A stretch of DNA of 64,000 nucleotides from Terebella lapidaria (taxonomy: Eukaryota > Annelida > Polychaeta > Terebellida > Terebellidae): positions 22,419,170 through 22,483,169 of the forward strand of contig OX424569.1 in NCBI GenBank assembly GCA_949152475.1, given 5' to 3'. A program made the position numbers and the translations under genes. The stretch's first letter is position 1; every line of letters starts with the position of its first letter. The notes under the pieces were generated by a model. The model made no database searches and had not been told where the DNA came from. It worked only from the letters and a program-made list of their open reading frames with translations. Of the stretch, positions 1 through 7,844 are shown piece by piece.

Positions 1-2024
1 ATGAACAGATAAGCAGATAGGGGACATCCTTGCCTTACTCCACGTTCAATATTGAATCCTCTCGAAGAGTAACCATTATTTATTATAACACTGTTTATAT
101 GTGTGTACAGAATCTTTACCCATTTAATGAGGTTCCTACTCAAGTTAAAAGACTTTAGACTGTCAAATAGAAATTGCCATCTTACTGTATCGAAGGCTTT
201 TTCAAAGTCGATTAGAAGAATTATAGCAGAGAGATTTCGGATTTTGCAATAATGAATAATGTCTTCCGTTGTTCTAATATTTTCACCTATATATCTGCCT
301 TTTATATATGCATTTTGGTCATTTTTTATGACCGTGGGTAGGAGTGGGGCTAAAGTTTGTGCGATTATTTTAGCTATTATTTTATAATCCGTTGCAAGTA
401 AACTCAGGGGTCTCCAATTTTTTAGATGTAGTCTATCTTTCCCTTTTTTGGGTATTAATGTTAGAATGCCACGCTTCTGATTTATTGATAATTCGCCCTT
501 CTCGAAGGCGTAGGCGATTGATTCTTTCACTAAGGTCTTTATATCAGGCCAGAAGAATTTGTAAAAGTCGCTTGATAGGCCATCTATTCCTGGTGTTTTT
601 CCATTTTTCAAATTTTTAAGGGCATTGCCGCATGATGTTTCAGTTATAACTATGTTACTGTCTTGATTTTGGTTAGGGGTTAATCGTGGAATGTTGCGGT
701 TGTTTAACATATGCATATAGTGTTCATGGTTTCTGGGGTTTTTGCTTGTTTCCTTGTAGAGATTTTCGTAGAATATTCTTTCTTGCTCAAGGATTTCATG
801 GGGATGCACAATGCTTTTTCCATTTACAGTTAGCTGCGTTATTGTTTTGTTAACATAGTTCCGCTTTTCTAGATTTAGGAAATAAGAAGTATTCTTTTCA
901 CCTTCTTCGAACCATTGCGCTCTGGATCGCATTATGACACCGCTTGCGTGTTCTAATTTTAAGCTATTTAATTCTTGCTCATATGCTTTTAATTGCTCGT
1001 TATTCTGGTCTATATTTACACCATTAGCCAGGTTTTCGTGCAAGTTTTTAATTTTATTCTCGAGGTCTGATTTAGATTTGGCTAGATCAGCCGATTTATG
1101 TTTACTGTACATTATTGTGGCATTCCGAATTTCCATTTTGATCATTTCCCACTTTAATCCTTTATCTTCAATGTTGTATTTATCAATATTATCCTGTATA
1201 ACTTTTTTTATGAGGGTTATATAGCGAGTGTCTCTTAACAGCATGTTATTAAATTTCCAATACCCGGGGCCGCGTTTTGAATTGGGTGATCCCTTTAAAC
1301 TAAGTTCTATGAGGCTATGATCTGACAAGGAACATGGCATGATATCTGTCTTGTCGATTGTATTGATTAGATGATCTGAAATTAACCAGTAATCTAAGCG
1401 ACAGTATATGTTTTTTGCTTTACATTGCCATGTGAACATGAACTTGCTTTCATTTAAAACTCGCCATATGTCGCTTAGCTGGTAGGATTCCATTAAACTT
1501 TCCATACACTTTCTAAATCTGAATGAGCTGTTCATGCTCGTATTGCCTCCTTTCTTATCTAGGGATGGGTCGAGAACAATATTGAAATCGCCTCCTAGTA
1601 TGAGATTTTTTCCGTCGTACTTAGTCAGACAGTCCATTAGTTTTTCTATAAAACGTATTTGGTTATTTTCGCTTAGCTGCGTTGGTGCGTATACGTTTAC
1701 GAGCACAAAAACATTGTTTAGACACGAAATCTCAAGAATTATGAAACGACCTTCTGAATCTTTAAAGTCAGATATTATTGTATATTCTAGGTTTCTGGGT
1801 ATTAGAATTGCTACACCTTTACTTCGGGGAGTCCCGTGGGCAAATACAATATCCCCGCCCCATTCGTTTTTCCATTTATTTTCTATATCTGGAGAGCTAT
1901 GTGTTTCCTGTAGGAACGTTATTGCTTTGTGCTTATTAGCGATGGTAGAAAATATGCTGATTCGCTTTCTTTTGTCTGTTCGTATGCCGCGCACATTAAG
2001 AGAATTTAAGGCTAAGTTATCCAT
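1..2024 (-). CDS. LINE ORF2: AP endonuclease plus reverse transcriptase (partial)
   Basis: The frame is open for 674 codons from an ATG at 2024 to the left edge. The N-terminal APE-type endonuclease shows SLNVRG, the catalytic-Glu motif LQETHS, NVYAPT, GGDFN and the terminal SDHSLI, in the normal order. A linker with the WFEEGEKNTSYF motif follows, then the reverse transcriptase: TPGIDGLSSDFYK, KNWRPLSLLATDYKI, the first catalytic Asp in LIDFEKAFD, and GVRQGCPLSAYLF close to base 1. The second catalytic motif (F/YADD), thumb and C-terminus lie outside the window. The wording of the LQETHS and WRPLSLL blocks is that of the L1/Tx1 clade. The enzyme would nick target DNA and prime cDNA synthesis on it. 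No stop or frameshift was seen, so the copy could be active if the missing part is also intact. Confidence 0.9.
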   Translation of the reverse strand, partial: MDNLALNSLNVRGIRTDKRKRISIFSTIANKHKAITFLQETHSSPDIENKWKNEWGGDIVFAHGTPRSKGVAILIPRNLEYTIISDFKDSEGRFIILEISCLNNVFVLVNVYAPTQLSENNQIRFIEKLMDCLTKYDGKNLILGGDFNIVLDPSLDKKGGNTSMNSSFRFRKCMESLMESYQLSDIWRVLNESKFMFTWQCKAKNIYCRLDYWLISDHLINTIDKTDIMPCSLSDHSLIELSLKGSPNSKRGPGYWKFNNMLLRDTRYITLIKKVIQDNIDKYNIEDKGLKWEMIKMEIRNATIMYSKHKSADLAKSKSDLENKIKNLHENLANGVNIDQNNEQLKAYEQELNSLKLEHASGVIMRSRAQWFEEGEKNTSYFLNLEKRNYVNKTITQLTVNGKSIVHPHEILEQERIFYENLYKETSKNPRNHEHYMHMLNNRNIPRLTPNQNQDSNIVITETSCGNALKNLKNGKTPGIDGLSSDFYKFFWPDIKTLVKESIAYAFEKGELSINQKRGILTLIPKKGKDRLHLKNWRPLSLLATDYKIIAKIIAQTLAPLLPTVIKNDQNAYIKGRYIGENIRTTEDIIHYCKIRNLSAIILLIDFEKAFDTVRWQFLFDSLKSFNLSRNLIKWVKILYTHINSVIINNGYSSRGFNIERGVRQGCPLSAYLF

Positions 2025-2896
2025 GATGTATAGTTGTGAAGTAGGTCGGTACTGGTTAGTATGTATGATGAGAAACACAAAATATAAAGGACAGTCATTA
2101 GAGTAATGATGAACATCTTAGTTAGCATTTTAATTAGTGCAGACCGATGTGGCGTGCGATGCTCTGAGATACTGCCATCATAGTGTGACATAATTGTGTG
2201 AGTGATTGCACAGGGATGTGGCATTAGTGATAACACTGTGAGGGGATTACCGTTTGGACTGGAGGGCCCACGCCGACAGTAAGCTAGGCCAAGTACAAGC
2301 ACAAGCTCACCTGCAATCCCAGACAGACTGAAGAAATGGGCACGCCAGTCACCGACAACAATACTCACAGTTTGGTACCATGCAACCGCCATTTCAGCTT
2401 ATACATATTTCTTTTTGATGTATTGATTACACAGAGACATACGTATGGATGTACAATTACATATTACACGTGAGGACACATCCACAGATACCTATGCTGT
2501 CACAAACTAGAATTCATGGCTATTTATGGGCGATGTGAGGAAGATTACCGTTGGGACTGGAGGTTCCACATCGACAGTCAGCTGGGCCAAGTACAAGCAC
2601 AAGCTCACCTGCAATCCCAGACAGACTGAAGAGATGGGCACGCCAGCCCGCGGCAAAGGTACTCACCAAGGACACACATTCATTTTTTGTATACTATGCT
2701 GTACCACTATACTGGATCTCGCCTGAGGGTACATGATATAAGGCACGTACATTTTATACTACGTCTATAGATCGCCTGATATATTAACGGATGTACGACG
2801 TTGTCTATAATAGAAATAATACAAAAAAAGAAAATTACTAACCTAGTAGTAAGAGTACGTTTGGTACAGAACTTTAAAACTGATGAAGTTTTTCCT
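2025..2896 (-). other. LINE inter-ORF spacer with a duplicated ~134-bp unit
   Basis: The spacer between the esterase stop and the ORF2 start has no long minus-strand frame of recognised type. It is unusually long for a LINE inter-ORF region and contains two copies of a ~134-bp unit (2237-2370 and 2534-2667). The rest, including the stretches 2371-2533 and 2668-2896, shows no feature I recognise. Confidence 0.55.
2237..2667 (-). repeat. Two copies of a 134-bp unit with splice-donor-like ends
   Basis: Copies at 2237-2370 and 2534-2667 match over most of their length, with the same central block AAGTACAAGCACAAGCTCAC on the + strand. Read on the minus strand, both begin with a strong donor-like GTGAGTA and both carry GATTGCAGGTGAGC in the middle. 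Both also share the peptide-like string FSLSGIAGELVLVLG. Splicing is inferred only; no acceptor partner is obvious. Confidence 0.6.
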
Positions 2897-3547
2897 TTAG
2901 GACTTGTCCAACTGACCTCGTAGTCTTGTAACCGTACCGTCGAAGAACAGTTTCAGTGCTGAGGTTCCTTTGTAGCTGAGATGGAGTCCGTCACGCGCGA
3001 ACATGGTACGGTCGACGGTTTTGTCTTGTTGGATGAAGGGCCTCCACGTGTACAGGAAGTGACAACCGCGCGACTTGGATAGTCTACGGAGGCGCGTATT
3101 GACTTCCTGACGGACGGCGTCTTCCGTGGGTGTATCCTTTGGACGGGGTATTATGGCGGAGATGGCGATCTTTGCGAGTGGATTGAGCACTTTGATTTCC
3201 TGCACCAGCTGATCGTAGACTTGCGTGATGTGTTCGGCCGAGCAGGATGCAAGGTTATTGGTCCCGACGTGCAGTATAATCAGTTTGAAAGATTTTACTC
3301 TGGCGCCGTACATTCTGATGTGACGTTTCAATGTTTCAATTCGTGCGCCAGGAAATGCTTGAACACAAGTGTATCGGGTATTTCTGATGAATTTACAGAT
3401 ACTATCGCTCAGAATGGTGTAATTGTTCCCAAGATGCCCGGGCCACTTGTATAGAGTGTGTCTGTAGTGGCACTTAGGTCCTGTGAGTTTAACGTGCATA
3501 TCGTCATAAATATGACGGATAGGACAGTACCGTTTTGAAGGCGGCAT
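2897..3547 (-). CDS. LINE-encoded SGNH/GDSL-type esterase
   Basis: This 216-residue frame carries the four SGNH hydrolase blocks in order. Block I is ILSDSICKFI with the nucleophile Ser49 (the usual Gly before DS is Ser). The block II glycine is in PGARIETLK (about 67). Block III is LHVGTNNL with Asn97. Block V is DGLHLS with Asp186 and His189. It resembles the esterase domains of CR1/L2-type ORF1 proteins and of PAF-acetylhydrolase-like SGNH enzymes. Such domains are thought to act on membrane lipids or acyl groups, but the substrate is unknown. It lies 31 bp downstream of ORF1, so it would need re-initiation or an internal entry site. All catalytic residues are present, so it is probably an active enzyme. 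Confidence 0.82.
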   Translation of the reverse strand: MPPSKRYCPIRHIYDDMHVKLTGPKCHYRHTLYKWPGHLGNNYTILSDSICKFIRNTRYTCVQAFPGARIETLKRHIRMYGARVKSFKLIILHVGTNNLASCSAEHITQVYDQLVQEIKVLNPLAKIAISAIIPRPKDTPTEDAVRQEVNTRLRRLSKSRGCHFLYTWRPFIQQDKTVDRTMFARDGLHLSYKGTSALKLFFDGTVTRLRGQLDKS

Positions 3548-3578
3548 CGTTTCGAGTCACTGTGATATCAGTCTGTGT

Positions 3579-4916
3579 TCACTGTAGTTTGTTCCGGATG
3601 CTTTTCAGCAGCTCGCCGAGTTGATTCTGGCCTGTCCAGATTGGGTCGTCGGCTTTCCTTACCGCTTCAAGAGACATGCCAATCCCCCAGAATTTGTCGG
3701 TAGGTGAGGCTTCAGCGAGGGTAGTGTTACCTGTCGACACGAGGAAGGAACACAAGTTTTTGTTCTGATCGAACTTGGCTTGGAGGCCTTTTTCCATCAC
3801 CCTCGGCGCTATTTCTAGCCACTTTTTATCGTCGTAGTTGATCTTGTTTGCTATGGCTTTCTGGGCTGCGGGGTCATCGGCGTTCAATATTGCGTTTGCA
3901 GCTCCCGTGTCGTTGGCGTGGAGCGCTAGCTGATGAAGGTAGAACTGTTCGGAGCAGTTATACAAGGTGCCGTTTATCTCGATGTCACAAGGATAGTGGT
4001 TGGATAATGGAGAGTTGCGTCCCCAGAAATATGTGGTCTCATTTATGGTCGGAGTGGACAGTTTTCGGGGGTCGAGGTCATCGGGAAGGAGATGCAATGT
4101 TTTCACTGTGTACGGTATGTCAAAAATCACAAGTTTGTCCTCTCGGATGTAGCAGTGGTCTTTGTATTTTGACATGGATTTTGCAGCAGACAATATCGGC
4201 GTCAGAACTTTCCTGCGTGCTCGTATCTCCGCCGGGTAATGTCGAGTGATGTAGATATCGGACTGCTGGGGCTGTGATTGGTCAGACTCGTCAGGTTGTG
4301 TGTTTCTTGCGTTCCACACTTTTTGCTTGTCGCTTGACCGCAGGAAACTGACAATGATGGGCCTCGGCTTGACTGTTCTGTGGGTCTGTCGTCTGGACGT
4401 GATCTTAGGACCCACTCGATGAACACGGTCGAAATCGATGTTGTCTGGATCAAGCTTCAGTGAAGTTTTCAGGTAGATGCGGACTGTGGCTTCAGATTGT
4501 AGCTCACTTTCCCATGTTTTTTCGGGAAGTCCGTGGATCAGCAGCTGTTTGCGCATAGAATATGACTCTAGGAGAAGGACCTTGTCATGTACATAAGCCT
4601 TGTCGGTTTCAAGTTTTTCGATTTGTTTGTGCAATCGTTCATTTTCAACAACAATGTCGTTGATTTGCTGATCATGCTTGGATACGTCCTTTGTTAGGAC
4701 ACTGAGTTTTTCCTTGACGCCCTCGATGTCAATCTTTACCTCCTGTATCTGGGCGGTCAGGCCGCTGTACATTTCTTGTGCCCACCGCGGAGCGTTGGCC
4801 AGTTCCTGCTTTGGCATTTTGTTAGCTTCACAGAGTGCTGGTGATACTTGTGAGCGATTGCGTTTCCTAGAGCTTGAGGGGGTGGAGCCCTGTGTGGTAG
4901 TATTGTTACTTTCCAT
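3579..4916 (-). CDS. LINE ORF1: coiled coil + RRM + CTD fused to NADAR (YbiA-like) domain
   Basis: This frame has 445 residues. Residues 1-40 are Ser/Lys-rich with basic KRNR, and about 55-115 form a heptad-rich coiled coil. Residues 118-200 match the L1 ORF1 RRM (SYSMRKQLLIHGLPE, then FDRVHRVGP and RPIIVSFL), and about 205-270 are the L1 C-terminal domain (ARRKVLTPILSAAKS). Residues 293-445 are a NADAR domain: FWGRNSPLSNHYP, the acidic CSEQFYLH, DKFWGIGM and NQLGELLKSIRNKL. All hallmark positions of the NADAR/DUF1768 family are kept. ORF1 proteins bind LINE RNA as nucleic-acid chaperones; NADAR enzymes act as N-glycosidases on ADP-ribose-type substrates. The fusion is unusual. The start is the first ATG before the basic N-terminus. 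Confidence 0.85.
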   Translation of the reverse strand: MESNNTTTQGSTPSSSRKRNRSQVSPALCEANKMPKQELANAPRWAQEMYSGLTAQIQEVKIDIEGVKEKLSVLTKDVSKHDQQINDIVVENERLHKQIEKLETDKAYVHDKVLLLESYSMRKQLLIHGLPEKTWESELQSEATVRIYLKTSLKLDPDNIDFDRVHRVGPKITSRRQTHRTVKPRPIIVSFLRSSDKQKVWNARNTQPDESDQSQPQQSDIYITRHYPAEIRARRKVLTPILSAAKSMSKYKDHCYIREDKLVIFDIPYTVKTLHLLPDDLDPRKLSTPTINETTYFWGRNSPLSNHYPCDIEINGTLYNCSEQFYLHQLALHANDTGAANAILNADDPAAQKAIANKINYDDKKWLEIAPRVMEKGLQAKFDQNKNLCSFLVSTGNTTLAEASPTDKFWGIGMSLEAVRKADDPIWTGQNQLGELLKSIRNKLQ

Positions 4917-5196
4917 ACAACAGTCTGTGTAGCTATGTATGTGACCACCGTCAGCCGGTCACGGTTCGCTGCGTCTTCCTCGCCGCGATGTATATTGTGT
5001 ATGGGCAATGCGAATGTCTTGCGTAAAATGTCGATTTTTTCTATCCGAAGATTATGTTATGTCTGCTGGGTGAACACACATCTTTAGACAGTTACTGTGT
5101 TGTGAGAGTCACATCCTTTGCGAATCTTACTGCGTTTATCGGCAGTTTTCTGCAGAGCACTTTGAGATTACACGATCGGCGCTGCCATGCTTTATA
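4917..5196 (-). promoter_or_regulatory. Putative LINE 5' untranslated region
   Basis: This non-coding stretch lies upstream of ORF1 on the minus strand. LINE promoters normally sit here, but I see no specific element. The end is set only by the start of the tandem array at about 5197. Confidence 0.35.
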
Positions 5197-5490
5197 TCCA
5201 ATAAGTCTATTATTGACCTCAATAAAAATAGTTAAGATGAGAAACAATTATTATTGAGCTCAACAAGGTTAAGGTTTTGTCCGGTAGAAATTTCTGGGTG
5301 TAACCGAATAAGTTAACTTTATTTTTACATGTTAAGTCTATTATTGACCACAATGAAAATAGTTAAGACAAGAAATATTTATTATTGGGCTCAACAAGGT
5401 GAAGGCTTTGTCCAGTAGAGATTTTATGGCTGTGACCAAATAAGTTAACATTATTTTTTTGCTAGTTAAGTCTATTATTGATCACAATAG
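5197..5490. repeat. ~131-bp minisatellite, about 2.2 copies
   Basis: The phrase AAGTCTATTATTGAC recurs at about 5203, 5334 and 5466, followed each time by CAATRAAAATAGTTAAG-like sequence and a TCAACAAGGT block. The period is about 131 bp and the third copy is cut short where the next array starts. Confidence 0.8.
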
Positions 5491-5504
5491 CTTTTTATGA
5501 AAAC

Positions 5505-6560
5505 ATTGATCAACTTTTACTTTGAATTTCAACTTGAGACCATGTTTGGCACAAATTATGAGTTAAATTATAACTTATGGTGAAAAATTCGATCTGGCTC
5601 CAATTTCGTCATCTTGAAATGCAGTTTTGGTCAACTTTTACTTTGAATTTCAACTTGAAAGCATGTTTGGCACATATTATAAGTCAAAATATAACTTATG
5701 GTGAAAAGTTCGATCTGGCTCCATTTTCGTCATCTTGAAATGCAGTTTTGGTCAATTTTTAGTTTGAATTTCAACTTGAAACCAAGTTTGGCACATATTA
5801 TGAGTTAAAATATAACTTATGATGAAAAGTTCGATCTGGCTCCAATTTCTTTATCTTGAAATGCAGTTTTGGTAAACTTTTAGCTTGAATTTCAACTTGA
5901 AATCAAGTTTGGCACATATTATGAGTTAAAATATAACTTTGACGAAAAGTTCTATCTGGCTCCAATTTCTTCATCTTGAAATGCAGTTTTGGTCAACTTT
6001 TACATTGAATTTCAACTTAATACCAAGTTTGGCACATATTATGAGTTGAAATATAACTTATGACGAAAAGTTCTATCTGGCTCCAATTTCGTCATCTTGA
6101 AATGCAGTTTTGGTCAACTTTTACATTGAATTTCAACTTAATACCAAGTTTGGCACATATTATGAGTTGAAATATAACTCATGGCGAAAAGTTTGATCTG
6201 GCCCCAATTTCGTCATCTTGGAATGCAGTTTTGGTCAACTTTAATTTGAATTTCAACTTGAAATCAAGTTGGGCAGGTATTATGAGTTAAAATATAACTC
6301 ATGATGAAAGGTTTGATCTGGCTCAAATTTTGTCATCTTGAAATGCAGTTTTGATTAACTTTTACTTTGAATTTCAACTTGAAACCATGTTTGGCACATA
6401 CATGTATTATGAATCGAAATATAACTTATGGTGAGAAGTTCAATCTGGCTCCAATTTTGTCATCTTGAAATGCATTTTTGGTCAAATTTTACTTTAAATT
6501 TCAACTTGGAACCAAGTTTGTAAAATATTCTGAGTTGAAATATAAATTGGTGAAAAGATT
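5505..6560. repeat. ~121-bp minisatellite, nine copies
   Basis: The block TTTGAATTTCAACTTGAAAC followed by GGCACATATTATGAGTTAAA and GATCTGGCTCCAATTTCGTC recurs roughly every 121 bp, with starts near 5508, 5631, 5752, 5874, 5995, 6117, 6236, 6356 and 6478. The copies differ by point changes and small indels. No open frame is conserved. The array lies directly beside the 131-bp array. Confidence 0.9.
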
Positions 6561-7844
6561 GATCTATCTGTATTTTCGTTATTTTATCAAACATGTCGAA
6601 TGGAAATTCATATACATGTAAAGAGATTTCAGTGGTGATTTTGAATTCGACCTTCAATAACCTCGGAAAATCAGTGCAGCAATTTTGGTGGGGAAAAGAA
6701 AACAGTTGTGACTTGAGATTTAACATTTCTCTGGTAATCTTTTTTAGCCCTTGCTCTAGTTTTTCACACTTGACAGTGATATATTTGGGGCAACAGAGAT
6801 GATAGGGCTACGGGGGATACACCCAAGCGGTCGTAGGCGACCGGAAGCGTCTAGTTTTTTACCAGCAACATTGCGGAACGGCTGGCCTCCGTGGTTGAAC
6901 GTGGGACGTATCAGGGATTCCTCTTTCAAAGACCTGATTCCAATGTAAACATAAACAAAACCTTGCGCGCCTGTCAATCTTGGTGTAAACACTACTTTCA
7001 GCCTTCTGTTTCGGGTGAAATAGCACATAAATAGCCATGTGTATGCGATTTTGGGGATCATACTTGATTGTTTTGATATAATTTTTTAACTGAGCTGGCT
7101 TTTCAATTCGAACAAATATTAGTAACTACATGTATGTGCAAATGCCGCTTTAATATGATCAACTTGAGCGTTGATGATTTTGAGTGGTCAATTTCAAGGT
7201 GAATGTGGAATGTTAAAATGACATTTTTAAACTAGAATTCTGAGATTGTCTCAAACGAAGCTGTTGGAAAGCTACAAGCCCCTTAGACCATTATGGCCTC
7301 ATAAGCTAATTCGGTCACTTGACATCTGGTGTCCATCTGGCATCCATTGTCTGTCTGCTAGCAAAAAATCTCAGAATCCGCTCATACTCAAAGTTATGGC
7401 TACCTCAACATGTGCAAATTGGCTAATATTGAGACAACATTATTGTAGATGCATGTAGAGCTAAAGAATTGATGAGGTGCATCGTTTGATGATCTTGAAC
7501 TTGTACACGTGACCTTGAAAGTTCAGCTTGGGTCATGGCTTCTCCGTTTTGCGTAAACTGGCCTTCAGAGACAAAAAGCTCAGTAGAGCTTGAGCTTGTA
7601 TTATGAGCATTATATGTATGATTCGTGATGCCTTTTTTGATGGACTTTCAAGTAAACCTCAATTGACCTTATTATTCAATGTCCAGGTGCCAGGTTCCTT
7701 TGGCACAATTTATAACATCATTTAAAGAGAAATATACATGTAATTCTACTATCAGAGTTCTTGTCATACACATCGATTACCAAACTGAGAATCATTAAAG
7801 ATATTCTGTTTTAAAAGTCTACCCTCAACTTTATCAAATTTTAG
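6561..7844. other. No gene seen; probable intron of the SPAG1-like gene
   Basis: AT-rich, non-repetitive sequence with only short frames of random type. It ends at a pyrimidine-rich tract and AG that serve the next exon. I see no further exon of the gene here. Confidence 0.5.

Larger units (their letters stand above)
1..5196 (-). mobile_element. L1/Tx1-clade LINE, three ORFs, 3' part beyond left edge
   Basis: Three minus-strand reading frames lie in LINE order: an RRM-type ORF1 (4916 to 3579), an SGNH hydrolase ORF (3547 to 2897) and an endonuclease-reverse transcriptase ORF2 (2024 to beyond base 1). The first two are 31 bp apart; an ~870-bp spacer precedes ORF2. All three frames are open for their visible length, so the copy looks young. 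The 5' boundary is not defined by sequence; I set it where a tandem array begins. The element is antisense to the SPAG1-like gene to its right and may sit in one of that gene's upstream introns (inference). ORF1 and the esterase could in principle belong to a separate element abutting ORF2, but the spacing and order argue for one element. Confidence 0.8.

Noticed and set aside
1534-2106. 190-codon + strand frame
   Set aside because: Shadow of the LINE endonuclease on the opposite strand, which has all the family motifs.
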